The notes below the pieces were generated by a model, which was given only the letters and a program-made list of their open reading frames with translations, was not told the DNA's origin and searched no databases. Positions 14,143-21,800 of a stretch of 24,290 nt of DNA are shown piece after piece. The stretch covers positions 1 to 24,290 of the forward strand of contig DASUBV010000210.1 of NCBI GenBank assembly GCA_035763085.1, in the 5' to 3' direction. Made by a program: the position numbers and the translations under genes. Source of the DNA: DASUBV01 sp035763085. GTDB taxonomy: Bacteria; Actinomycetota; Actinomycetes; Streptosporangiales; Streptosporangiaceae. How positions within the stretch are numbered: position 1 is the first letter of the stretch; each line of letters begins with the position of its first letter.

Positions 14143-14360
14143 GTTGTGAATACCCCAGGTCAGGGCCTTACAACTTCTTCGTGCCCTGATTCTTGCCGCT
14201 TACGCTCCGCGACTGACATCTTGAAACTTGTGCCCGATGCGGCTCCTGGGGCGTGTTATGGACCCTGGTGTACCCCGATTAGGGTCACGAAACCTCGCCG
14301 GCGGCCCGGCCGGCCGTCGCACACCCCTGAGGCGCCAGGAACGCCCGGGACGCCAGCCGC

Positions 14361-14366
14361 TACGGT
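14361..14366 (+). promoter_or_regulatory. Candidate -10 box for leaderless pduO
   Basis: TACGGT (TANNNT) ends exactly 6 nt before the ATG of the adenosyltransferase gene. A GGAG at 14367-14370 is only 2 nt from the ATG, too close to act as a normal ribosome-binding site, so leaderless initiation is likely. Confidence 0.45.
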
Positions 14367-14372
14367 GGAGCC

Positions 14373-15011
14373 ATGCCCGAGGATCGTTCTGAAGACCAGG
14401 CTGCCCCCGGCCGGACCGCGCCCGACAACGCTGGCACGCCCGTCGTGCTGTCCCGGATCTACACCCGCACCGGCGACAGCGGGACCACCGCGCTGGGCGA
14501 TATGAGCCGGGCGGCCAAGACCGATCCCCGGCTGGCCGCCTACGCCGACGTGGATGAAGCCAACTGCGCCATCGGCGTCGCCGTCACGATGGGCGGCCTG
14601 CCCGATGACATCAGGGACCTGCTGATCCGGATCCAGAACGAGATGTTCGACGTCGGCGCCGACCTGTGCAACCCGGTCACGCCCGACCCGGCCTATCCTC
14701 CGCTGCGGGTCGCCGAGTCCTATATCAGCGGCCTGGAGGCGGCCTGCGACACCTACAACGAGGGCCTGCCCACATTGCGCAGCTTCGTGCTTCCTGGCGG
14801 CTCTCCGGGCGCCGCGCTGCTGCACACCGCCCGTACGGTCGTCCGGCGCGCTGAGCGGTCAACCTGGGCGGCCCTGGAGATGCACGGCGAGACGATGAGC
14901 CCGCTGCCCGCGCAGTACCTCAACCGGCTGTCTGACCTGCTGTTCATCCTGGCCCGCTGCGCCAACGGGCCGGCCGGCGACCTGCTCTGGAAGCCCGGCA
15001 GCGACCGCTAG
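14373..15011 (+). CDS. pduO: Cob(I)alamin adenosyltransferase, PduO type
   Basis: The product is 212 residues. It transfers the adenosyl group of ATP to cob(I)alamin to make coenzyme B12. The N-terminal ATP-binding motif TRTGDSGTTALGD is at residues 31-43. The mid-region DVDEANCAIGVA, the segment SFVLPGGSPGAA, the RRAER motif and the C-terminal YLNRLSDLLFILAR are all hallmarks of PduO-type enzymes. An N-terminal tail of about 25 polar residues precedes the domain. The ATG at 14373 is supported by a TANNNT box 6 nt upstream. It is convergent with the DUF2550 gene at the end of the atp operon. PduO near the atp operon is a recurrent arrangement in actinobacteria, for example M. tuberculosis (from memory). 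Confidence 0.93.
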   Translation: MPEDRSEDQAAPGRTAPDNAGTPVVLSRIYTRTGDSGTTALGDMSRAAKTDPRLAAYADVDEANCAIGVAVTMGGLPDDIRDLLIRIQNEMFDVGADLCNPVTPDPAYPPLRVAESYISGLEAACDTYNEGLPTLRSFVLPGGSPGAALLHTARTVVRRAERSTWAALEMHGETMSPLPAQYLNRLSDLLFILARCANGPAGDLLWKPGSDR

Positions 15012-15032
15012 CACACCGGCGAGCCCCGTCCT

Positions 15033-15506
15033 TCAGCTCAGGCGGTAGAGGCGGCCGGGCGGGGCGGCCTCGATCCAGGCCAGGAAGCCGGTGAGGGCCT
15101 CCTCGCTCATGGCCAGCTCGACCGTGCGGGGCGGCGCGCCGGGAGCCAGCAGGTCCAGCTGCCGGCTCGTGCGGCACTCCACCACGACGGTGCCCGCGCC
15201 GATGCTCAGCGCCTCGGCCGCTGCCGCCGGGCGGCGGGCCAGCACCCTCAGCGAGCCCCGGTCGAAGACCTCGTTGGGCCGCAGCCGGACGCCGAACGCG
15301 CTGTACCACTGCAGCCGGTCAGGCTCGTAGGTGGCCATGCCCAGCCGCCAGGTAGCGGCCTGGCTAGCCCGCAGCCCGCATTCCACGGTTCCGCCGGAGC
15401 GGCCGAGCAGGATCCGCCGCGAGGCCAGGGCCAGCGCCGCGACGACGGCGACCGCCAGGATCAGCAGCAGGACCCAGCCCGCGATGAGCGCCAGTGCCCC
15501 ACTCAC
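15033..15506 (-). CDS. DUF2550 membrane-anchored protein
   Basis: The product is 157 residues starting at GTG. One N-terminal hydrophobic helix (about residues 8-30, LIAGWVLLLILAVAVVAALA) is followed by a basic stop-transfer sequence ASRRILL. The globular part has GGTVECGLR, WRLGMATYEPDRLQWYSAFGVRLRPNEVFDR and VVVECRT, which match the DUF2550 family that follows atpC in many actinobacteria. The function is unknown. It lies 24 nt after atpC in the same direction, so it is probably co-transcribed with the ATP synthase genes. The conserved linkage hints at a membrane or energy-related role, but nothing in the sequence proves it. Confidence 0.85.
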   Translation of the reverse strand: MSGALALIAGWVLLLILAVAVVAALALASRRILLGRSGGTVECGLRASQAATWRLGMATYEPDRLQWYSAFGVRLRPNEVFDRGSLRVLARRPAAAAEALSIGAGTVVVECRTSRQLDLLAPGAPPRTVELAMSEEALTGFLAWIEAAPPGRLYRLS

Positions 15507-15530
15507 CCCGGCGCCCCGCCCGTGCCCTCG

Positions 15531-15917
15531 TCAGGACCTGGCGCCGGCGGCCCGCAGCTGGGCCTGGTAGTAGCGGACGTCGGAGGAGTCCCCGCCGGGC
15601 CCGGCCTCCTCCTGCGCGGCATCTAGGGCCGCCTGCGTGGCGGTGGTGTCGACGTCGGGGCCGAGCACCGCCTGGCGGGCCAGCACCGAGACCCGGTCGT
15701 TGGCGATTGAGAAGAACCCGCCGCCGACGGCGGCCACGATCTCGGGCTCGCCCTCACGCCGGATCCGGACCAGGCTGCCCTCGACCAGGATGCCGATGAC
15801 CGGCGAGTGCCCGCTCTGCACGCCGATGTCGCCGTCGAGTGTCTTGGCGATCACCATCTGGGCCGGGCCGGACCAGACCTCGCCTTCGGGCACGACGAGC
15901 CCTACCTGCAAGGTCAT
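15531..15917 (-). CDS. atpC: F1Fo ATP synthase subunit epsilon
   Basis: The product is 128 residues. Epsilon is part of the central stalk and regulates ATP hydrolysis. The N-terminal beta-sandwich is clear: LQVGLVVPEGEVWSGPAQMVIAKTLDGDIGVQSGHSPVIGIL, then VAAVGGGFFSIANDRVSVLA. The C-terminal helical region is short and ends in VRYYQAQLRAAG. The ATG at 15917 is chosen because it overlaps the atpD stop as ATGA (15914-15917), so translation is coupled. A longer in-frame reading from 15968 lies inside atpD and is not credible. Confidence 0.95.
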   Translation of the reverse strand: MTLQVGLVVPEGEVWSGPAQMVIAKTLDGDIGVQSGHSPVIGILVEGSLVRIRREGEPEIVAAVGGGFFSIANDRVSVLARQAVLGPDVDTTATQAALDAAQEEAGPGGDSSDVRYYQAQLRAAGARS

Positions 15918-17380
15918 GACTTCTCCAGCGCCTTCGCCTTCTTCTCCACGTCCTCGATCCCGCCGCACATGAAGAACGCCTGCTCGGGGATGTGGTCGTA
16001 CTTGCCCTCGGTGAGCGCCTTGAACGAGGCGATCGTGTCGCTCAGCGGCACGAACTCGCCGTCCTGGCCGGTGAACTGCTTGGCCACGAACATCGGGTGC
16101 GACAGGAACCGCTCGATGCGGCGGGCCCGCTGCACCGTGACCTTGTCCTCTTCGGAGAGCTCGTCGATGCCCAGGATGGCGATGATGTCCTGCAGCTCGG
16201 TGTAGCGCTGCAGGATCCGCTGCACCTCACGGGCGACGTCGTAGTGCTCCTTGCCGACGTAGCCGGGGTCCAGGATCCGGGAGGTCGAGGCGAGCGGGTC
16301 GACGGCCGGGAAGATGCCCTTCTGGGTGATCTCCCGGGACAGCACCGTGGTCGCGTCCAGGTGGGCGAAGGTCGTCGCCGGGGCGGGGTCGGTGATGTCG
16401 TCAGCGGGCACGTAGATCGCCTGCATGGAGGTGATCGAGTGACCGCGGGTCGAGGTGATCCGCTCCTGCAGCTGGCCCATCTCGTCGGCCAGCGTCGGCT
16501 GGTAGCCCACCGCCGAGGGCATCCGGCCCAGCAGGGTGGAGACCTCCGAGCCGGCCTGGGTGAACCGGAAGATGTTGTCGATGAACAGCAGCACGTCCTG
16601 ACGCTGCACATCGCGGAAGTACTCGGCCATGGTCAGCGCGGACAGCGCGACCCGCAGCCGGGTGCCCGGCGGCTCGTCCATCTGGCCGAACACCAGCGCG
16701 GTGTCCTTGATGACCTCCGACTCGGTCATCTCCGTGATCAGGTCGTTGCCCTCGCGGGTGCGCTCGCCGACCCCGGCGAAGCAGGACACGCCGCCGAAGT
16801 TCTTGGCGACGCGGGTGATCATCTCCTGGATCAGCACCGTCTTGCCCACGCCGGCGCCGCCGAACAGGCCGATCTTGCCGCCCTTGACGTAGGGCGTCAG
16901 CAGGTCAAGGACCTTGATCCCGGTCTCCAGGATCTCCGTCCGCGGCTCGAGCTGGTCGAACGGCGGAGGCTCCCGGTGGATCCCCCACCGCTCGGTGACC
17001 TGGAGCGAGGCGGCCGGCACGTCCAGCGGCTCGCCCAGCACGTTGAACACGTGACCCTTGGTGACGTCGCCCACCGGGACCGAGATCGGGCCGCCGGTGT
17101 CGGTGACGACGGCCCCGCGGGTCAGGCCGTCGGTCGGCGCCATCGCGATGGCACGGACGGTGTCGTCACCCAGGTGCTGCTCCACCTCCATCGTCAGCGT
17201 GGAGGCCTGATCGCCCAGGGTGATGTCCACGGTCAGGGCGTTGTAGATGGCCGGCATCTCCTCGGCGGAGAACTCGACGTCCACGACAGGGCCGGTGATC
17301 CGGACGACCCGCCCGGCTCCCGGCCCGGCGGTCCCGCCGGCGGCCTGCTGGCTGTCTACGGTTGCGGTCATGTGGCTCAC
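15914..17380 (-). CDS. atpD: F1Fo ATP synthase subunit beta
   Basis: The product is 488 residues and is the catalytic subunit of F1. Walker A is GGAGVGKT (residues 174-181), Walker B is in DVLLFIDNIFRF, and the regulatory DELSEED loop is intact (GIDELSEEDKV). Length and motif order are normal. GTG 17380 overlaps the atpG stop as GTGA (17377-17380), which supports coupling. An alternative ATG at 17371 gives MTATVDS. A Gly/Ala-rich N-terminal tail of about 20 residues precedes the beta barrel, a common actinobacterial trait. Confidence 0.97.
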   Translation of the reverse strand: MSHMTATVDSQQAAGGTAGPGAGRVVRITGPVVDVEFSAEEMPAIYNALTVDITLGDQASTLTMEVEQHLGDDTVRAIAMAPTDGLTRGAVVTDTGGPISVPVGDVTKGHVFNVLGEPLDVPAASLQVTERWGIHREPPPFDQLEPRTEILETGIKVLDLLTPYVKGGKIGLFGGAGVGKTVLIQEMITRVAKNFGGVSCFAGVGERTREGNDLITEMTESEVIKDTALVFGQMDEPPGTRLRVALSALTMAEYFRDVQRQDVLLFIDNIFRFTQAGSEVSTLLGRMPSAVGYQPTLADEMGQLQERITSTRGHSITSMQAIYVPADDITDPAPATTFAHLDATTVLSREITQKGIFPAVDPLASTSRILDPGYVGKEHYDVAREVQRILQRYTELQDIIAILGIDELSEEDKVTVQRARRIERFLSHPMFVAKQFTGQDGEFVPLSDTIASFKALTEGKYDHIPEQAFFMCGGIEDVEKKAKALEKS

Positions 17381-18285
17381 TTACTCCCAATCGACTCGGC
17401 CAGCGCGTTGGCACCGCCGACGATCTCGCTGATTTCCTGGGTGATCTCTGCCTGCCGGGCCTTGTTGGCTTCCCGGGTCAGCGCCTCGATCAGGTCATGG
17501 GCATTATCGGTCGCCGACTTCATCGCCCGCCGGCGGGCGGCGATCTCCGCGGCCGCGGAGTCCAGCAGGGCGTGGAAGAGGCGGCTTTCGATGTACCAGG
17601 GCAGGAGCGCGTCCAGGACGGCCTCCGGCGATGGCTCGAAGTCATAAACCGGCAGCGGCCCGCTGGGCGCTTCCTCGATCGTCTCCTCGATCTCCAGCGG
17701 CAGGATCCGCCGGCTGACCGGCTGCTGGCTCAGCATCGAGATGAACTGGTTGTAGACGACGTGGATCTCGTCGACGCCGCCCTCCTCGGCCGGCCGCTCG
17801 AAGGCTTCCAGCAGGGCGGTGGTGATGTCGGTGGCGTTGGCATTACGCGGGGTGTCGGAGAAACCGCTCCACTCCCCGGCCAGCTCGCGGCCGCGGAACC
17901 GGTACCAGCCGATGCCCTTGCGCCCGGCGGCGAACGGCACGGTCTCGATGCCCTGCTCGGTCAGCAGCGCCCGCAGGCTCTGCGCCTCCCGCATCACATT
18001 GGCGTTGAAGCCGCCGCAGAAGCCGCGGTCGCTGGTCAGCACCAGCACCGCAGCCCTGGTCGGGTTCTTCGGCGGGGTGGTCAGCGGGTGCCGGATCTGC
18101 CCGGACCGGCTGACCACGGCCTCGACGGCCGCGGTCAGCTCCCGTGCGTACGGCGCGGCATCACGGGCCCGCTGCTGGGCCTTGATGATCCGCGAGGCCG
18201 CGATCAGCTCCTGGGCGCGGGTGATCTTGGCGGTGGACTGGACTGTCTTGATCCGCCGCCGGACCGCTCGAAGCTGGGCTCCCAT
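17377..18285 (-). CDS. atpG: F1Fo ATP synthase subunit gamma
   Basis: The product is 302 residues and forms the rotating central shaft. The N-terminal helix MGAQLRAVRRRIKTVQSTAKIT, the conserved SDRGFCGGFNANV segment, and the C-terminal helix with MKSATDNAHDLI...NKARQAEITQEISEIVGGA are diagnostic. It starts 12 nt after the atpA stop and overlaps atpD by 4 nt. Its length is typical of actinobacteria. Confidence 0.96.
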   Translation of the reverse strand: MGAQLRAVRRRIKTVQSTAKITRAQELIAASRIIKAQQRARDAAPYARELTAAVEAVVSRSGQIRHPLTTPPKNPTRAAVLVLTSDRGFCGGFNANVMREAQSLRALLTEQGIETVPFAAGRKGIGWYRFRGRELAGEWSGFSDTPRNANATDITTALLEAFERPAEEGGVDEIHVVYNQFISMLSQQPVSRRILPLEIEETIEEAPSGPLPVYDFEPSPEAVLDALLPWYIESRLFHALLDSAAAEIAARRRAMKSATDNAHDLIEALTREANKARQAEITQEISEIVGGANALAESIGSK

Positions 18286-18297
18286 CGGCTGCCCGCC

Positions 18298-19959
18298 CTA
18301 CTTCGCCGGGACGTTGGGCTTGGGCGCGGGAACCCGCTTCTTCACCGTTTCCTGCTGGACCTCGGACTCCTCCAGCGCCTCCGCCGGCTCCTCGCCGATC
18401 AGCATCTGGCCCGAGCTGGTCTCGAAGTTGCGGCGGAACTGCTCCACGGCGTCCTTGAGCGTGACCTTGGTGTCGTCATTCAGCCGGCCCGTCTCCCGGA
18501 TGGCGTCGTAGACCCCGGAGTAGGAGCGGCCGATCTCATCCAGCAGCTGCGTCTCGAACCGGCTGATGTCCTCCACCGGCACGTCGTCCAGGTAGCCGCT
18601 GGTGCCGGTCCAGACCGAGACCACCTGGCGCTCGACCGGCATCGGGCTGTACTGGCCCTGCTTGAGCAGCTCCACCAGCCGCACGCCGCGGTCCAGCTGG
18701 GCGCGGGAAGCGGCGTCCAGGTCCGAGGCGAACGAGGCGAACGCCTCCAGGTCACGGAACTGCGACAGCGACAGCTTCAGGCCGCCGGCCACGTCCTTCA
18801 TGGCCTTGACCTGAGCGTCGCCGCCGACCCGGGACACCGACTGGCCGACGTTGATGGCCGGGCGGACACCGGAGTTGAACAGGTCGGTCTCGAGGAAGAT
18901 CTGGCCGTCGGTGATGGAGATGACGTTGGTCGGGATGTAGGCCGAGATGTCGTTGGCCTTGGTCTCGACAATCGGCAGCCCGGTCAGCGATCCGCCGCCC
19001 AGCTCCTCCGACAGCTTCGCGCAGCGCTCCAGCAGCCGGGAGTGCAGGTAGAAGACGTCGCCGGGGTAGGCCTCGCGGCCCGGCGGGCGGCGCAGCAGCA
19101 GCGAGATGGCGCGGTAGGCCTCGGCCTGCTTGGTCAGGTCGTCGAAGACGATCAGCACGTGCTTGCCGTCATACATCCAGTGCTGGCCGATGGCCGACCC
19201 GGTGTATGGCGCGATGTACTTGTAGCCGGCCGGGTCGGAGGCCTGGGCCATCACGATCGTGGTGTACTCCAGCGCGCCGGCGTCCTCCAGCGACTGCCGG
19301 ACCTGGGCCACGGTGGACCCTTTCTGCCCGATCGCCACGTAGACGCAGCGGACCTGGCGCTTGGGGTCGCCGGTCTCCCAGTTCTCCCTCTGGTTGATGA
19401 TCGTGTCGACGGCGATCGCGGTCTTGCCGGTCTGCCGGTCGCCGATGATCAGCTCCCGCTGGCCGCGGCCGATCGGCACCATCGCGTCGATGGCCTTGAT
19501 GCCAGTCTGCAGCGGCTCGCTCACCTTGGACCGGTTGACCACCGAGGGCGCCCGCAGCTCCAGCTGGCGCAGCTGGGTGCCCTCGATCTCGCCCAGGCCG
19601 TCCAGCGGCTGGCCGAGCGGGTCTACCACGCGGCCCAGGAAGCCGTCGCCGACCGGCACCGACAGGACCTCGCCGGTCCGGCGGACCTGCTGGCCCTCCT
19701 CGATCTTGCTGAAGTCGCCGAGCACCACGACGCCGATCTCGGCGACGTCCAGGTTCAGCGCCAGGCCGCGGGTGCCGTCCTCGAACTCCAGCAGCTCACT
19801 GCCCATGGCTGAGGGCAGGCCCGCCACCCGGGCGATGCCGTCGCCGCACTCGACGACGGTGCCGACCTCCTCCGCGGAGGCGGTCCCCGGCTCATAGGCC
19901 TCGACGAAACGCGCGAGGGCGTCCCGGATCTCTTCCGGCCGGATTGTCAGCTCCGCCAT
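18298..19959 (-). CDS. atpA: F1Fo ATP synthase subunit alpha
   Basis: The product is 553 residues. It forms the non-catalytic nucleotide sites of the F1 hexamer and supplies the arginine finger. The P-loop is GDRQTGKT (residues 173-180), and the signature region PAINVGQSVSRVGGDAQ is intact. The protein is longer than the approximately 510 residues of many bacteria because of a polar C-terminal tail of about 35 residues (from EEPAEALEESE to the Lys/Pro-rich end). Mycobacterial alpha subunits have a comparable tail that suppresses ATP hydrolysis. A GAGGA site precedes the ATG. The gap to atpH is 60 nt. Confidence 0.97.
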   Translation of the reverse strand: MAELTIRPEEIRDALARFVEAYEPGTASAEEVGTVVECGDGIARVAGLPSAMGSELLEFEDGTRGLALNLDVAEIGVVVLGDFSKIEEGQQVRRTGEVLSVPVGDGFLGRVVDPLGQPLDGLGEIEGTQLRQLELRAPSVVNRSKVSEPLQTGIKAIDAMVPIGRGQRELIIGDRQTGKTAIAVDTIINQRENWETGDPKRQVRCVYVAIGQKGSTVAQVRQSLEDAGALEYTTIVMAQASDPAGYKYIAPYTGSAIGQHWMYDGKHVLIVFDDLTKQAEAYRAISLLLRRPPGREAYPGDVFYLHSRLLERCAKLSEELGGGSLTGLPIVETKANDISAYIPTNVISITDGQIFLETDLFNSGVRPAINVGQSVSRVGGDAQVKAMKDVAGGLKLSLSQFRDLEAFASFASDLDAASRAQLDRGVRLVELLKQGQYSPMPVERQVVSVWTGTSGYLDDVPVEDISRFETQLLDEIGRSYSGVYDAIRETGRLNDDTKVTLKDAVEQFRRNFETSSGQMLIGEEPAEALEESEVQQETVKKRVPAPKPNVPAK

Positions 19960-20019
19960 CTTCCTCGTGTCTTTCTCGTCTGGTCCTGCTCGATCAAGTA
20001 TGTAGTTGCGCGGCCCGGC

Positions 20020-20832
20020 TCAGGCGGCCAGCCGGCGCCGGAGCTCGGCCAGGCGACTCGCGACGCTGGCGTCGATCTGCTCGCCCCCGACCCGGATGAT
20101 CATCCCGCCGATCACCTGGGGATCGAGCACCATGTTGAGGTGCACCTGGTGCCCGTAGGCCGCGGCCAGCGCCGCCGCCAGGCGGCGGCGCTGCACGGCG
20201 CTCAGCTCGGTCGCGACGCGCACCTCGGCGACCAGCCGCTCCCGGTACCGGGCCGCGAGAGCCGCGCAGTCTTCCAGGTTCCCATCGAGGCTACGTCCTC
20301 GCGGGTGCAGGCTGGCCCGGGTGACCAGTTGCACGGCCTCGGGCGTGGCGCGGCCCGCCAGCAGCGTACTGACCAGCTGCTCCTTGGCCTGCGCGGGGGC
20401 GAACGGATTGCCCAGCGCCGCGCGCAGCTCGGGCTGGCCGCCGACGATCCGGGCAAACCGGAACAGGTCGTCCTCGAGGTCGTCCAGGTGCCCGTCCCGG
20501 TCGGCGATGGTCACCACGGCCAGCACGGCCAGCTGCTCCAGCGCGTCGACCAGGTCAGCCGGGCTCGACCAGGTCTGGGTGACTACCGAGCTGACGAGCT
20601 CGGCGGCCGACGCGCTAACCCGTGCGCCCAGCACCGCGGCAGCCAGGCCCGACCGCGCGTCGCGCGCGCTGGCCGAGTCGGCCAGGGCGCGGCGCAGCGC
20701 CTGCTGGCTGTCCAGCAGGCTCACCACGGCGAACAGCTCATCGCCGAGCTGCCCGGCCGCGGGCGAGCCCGCCATCACCGCGCTGAGCCGGTCGGTGGCC
20801 TCGGCCAGCGACGCCCTGCTCGCGCCCCTCAT
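20020..20832 (-). CDS. atpH: F1Fo ATP synthase subunit delta
   Basis: The product is 270 residues, the long actinobacterial form (about 180 in E. coli). Delta joins the peripheral stalk to the top of F1. The N-terminal helical bundle begins ASLAEATDRLSAVMAG. The C-terminal OSCP-type end VLDPQVIGGMIIRVGGEQIDASVASRLAELRRRL is diagnostic. The start ATG overlaps the atpF stop as ATGA (20829-20832). It is separate from AtpF, unlike the b-delta fusion of mycobacteria, which helps exclude that genus. Confidence 0.94.
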   Translation of the reverse strand: MRGASRASLAEATDRLSAVMAGSPAAGQLGDELFAVVSLLDSQQALRRALADSASARDARSGLAAAVLGARVSASAAELVSSVVTQTWSSPADLVDALEQLAVLAVVTIADRDGHLDDLEDDLFRFARIVGGQPELRAALGNPFAPAQAKEQLVSTLLAGRATPEAVQLVTRASLHPRGRSLDGNLEDCAALAARYRERLVAEVRVATELSAVQRRRLAAALAAAYGHQVHLNMVLDPQVIGGMIIRVGGEQIDASVASRLAELRRRLAA

Positions 20833-21389
20833 GACGAGGCCCGTGCTCCGGCCGCCCCGGACTCGCTCTCCAGCTCCTCCAGGAAGCGGTCGACCAGCCG
20901 GCTCTGCCGTGCCTCGTCAGCCAGCGACTCGCCGATGATCCGGCTGGCCAGCTCGACCGACATGGTGCCGACCTCCGCCCGCAGCGCGGCCAGCGCCTGC
21001 TGCCGGTCGGCGGCAAGCTGCGCCTGGGCTGCCTCGGTGATCCGGCGTGCCTCAGCCTGGGCCTGCTCGCGCATCTCGGCGATGATCTGAGCGCCCTGTT
21101 CCTGAGCCTCCTCGCGCAGCCGCGCGGCCTCGTGCCGGGCCTCGGCCAGCTGCGCCTTGTACTGATCCAGCGTGCGGGCCGCCTCAGCCTGAGCATCCTC
21201 GGCGCGCTGCAGCCCGCCCTCGATCGCATCGGTTCGCTCGGCCAGCGTTTTCTGGATTCGCGGCAGCAGCACCTTGGCGAGGATCGCGAAGACGATCAGG
21301 AACGCGATGCCCCCGATGATGAGCTCGGGCAGATCGGGGACCAGCGGATTGGCCGAGGGCTCCACTGGTTCCGCAGCGAGGTAAATCAC
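20829..21389 (-). CDS. atpF: F1Fo ATP synthase subunit b
   Basis: The product is 186 residues starting at GTG. It has one N-terminal membrane helix (residues about 22-44, LPELIIGGIAFLIVFAILAKVLL) and a long charged coiled coil rich in Ala, Glu, Gln and Arg that forms the peripheral stalk. Near the end, VELASRIIGESLADEARQSRLVDRFLEEL is the conserved delta-binding region. A GGAAGGAAG stretch precedes the GTG. The gap to atpE is 52 nt and the gene overlaps atpH by 4 nt. Confidence 0.94.
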   Translation of the reverse strand: MIYLAAEPVEPSANPLVPDLPELIIGGIAFLIVFAILAKVLLPRIQKTLAERTDAIEGGLQRAEDAQAEAARTLDQYKAQLAEARHEAARLREEAQEQGAQIIAEMREQAQAEARRITEAAQAQLAADRQQALAALRAEVGTMSVELASRIIGESLADEARQSRLVDRFLEELESESGAAGARASS

Positions 21390-21441
21390 GGTCCGGCTTC
21401 CTTCCTGTCGGACGTCGGGGACTCCGATCCCGGCAAGATCA

Positions 21442-21693
21442 TCAGCTGTACTTGAAGATGAACGGGATCACGATGCCGATCAGGGCCAGCGCCTCGGTCA
21501 GGGCGAACCCGATGTACATGTTGGACTGAATCAGGCCGCGGGCCTCGGGCTGCCGGGCCATGGCCTCGACGCCGTGCCCGAAGATCAGGCCGATGCCGAT
21601 GCCGGGGCCGATGGCCGCCAGGCCGTAGGCCACAGCGCCAATGTTGATGCTGAGGACCTGGGCGGCCGCGACAACGTGAGACGCGTCAAGCAT
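21442..21693 (-). CDS. atpE: F1Fo ATP synthase subunit c
   Basis: The product is 83 residues, a hairpin of two membrane helices that makes the rotor ring. The polar loop has ARQPE (46-50). The proton-carrying glutamate is E67 in FALTEALALIGIV. Ala follows E67, and the residues that mark sodium-type rings are absent, so a proton ring is expected. An AAAGGA site lies 8 nt before the ATG. The mycobacterial bedaquiline-contact residue D28 is replaced by Ile (I34). Confidence 0.96.
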   Translation of the reverse strand: MLDASHVVAAAQVLSINIGAVAYGLAAIGPGIGIGLIFGHGVEAMARQPEARGLIQSNMYIGFALTEALALIGIVIPFIFKYS

Positions 21694-21716
21694 GTGGGGA
21701 ATCCTTTTCGATCGTG

Positions 21717-21733
21717 CCAGCGGTCTGCGCTGG
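21717..21733 (-). promoter_or_regulatory. Intercistronic hairpin before atpE
   Basis: CCAGCG and CGCTGG form a perfect 6-bp stem with a 5-nt loop in the 107-nt atpB-atpE gap, 24 nt before the atpE start. Such stems often stabilise the atpE part of the transcript or tune its translation, since c is needed in about ten copies. The function here is inferred. Confidence 0.4.
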
Positions 21734-21800
21734 CGGATGTGGACGACAGGCCCGCGCGCCCCGTGGCGCTCGCGGCCCTCCAGTGCCGTCGCGGGTCACG

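Larger units (their letters stand above)
13599..14372. other. Gene-free region between GMC oxidase and pduO
   Basis: This 774-nt gap lies between divergent genes. The part nearest the GMC gene (13640-13890) is very GC-rich and holds near-identical GGGCCGGGCC blocks at about 13711, 13805 and 13846, plus a GGCGCT-CAC-AGCGCC hairpin (13817-13831). Next come a terminator-like stem (13897-13933) and a run of hairpins (13950-14060). From about 14100 to 14290 the sequence is clearly more AT-rich and holds three inverted repeats: 14122-14136, 14160-14166 with 14183-14189, and 14261-14266 with 14281-14286. Short open frames exist on both strands, but none has the codon pattern or start site of a real gene. 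Confidence 0.7.

Noticed and set aside
14125..14505. 126-residue plus-strand frame across the gap before pduO
   Set aside because: It has mixed codon bias, no ribosome-binding site and no domain, and it overlaps the clear PduO start in another frame.
15992..17647. 551-residue plus-strand frame opposite atpD, and an 816-residue one opposite atpA/atpG (17362-19812)
   Set aside because: Both are shadows of the strongly conserved ATP synthase genes on the other strand. Composition is Leu/Gly/Arg/Asp-rich with no motifs.
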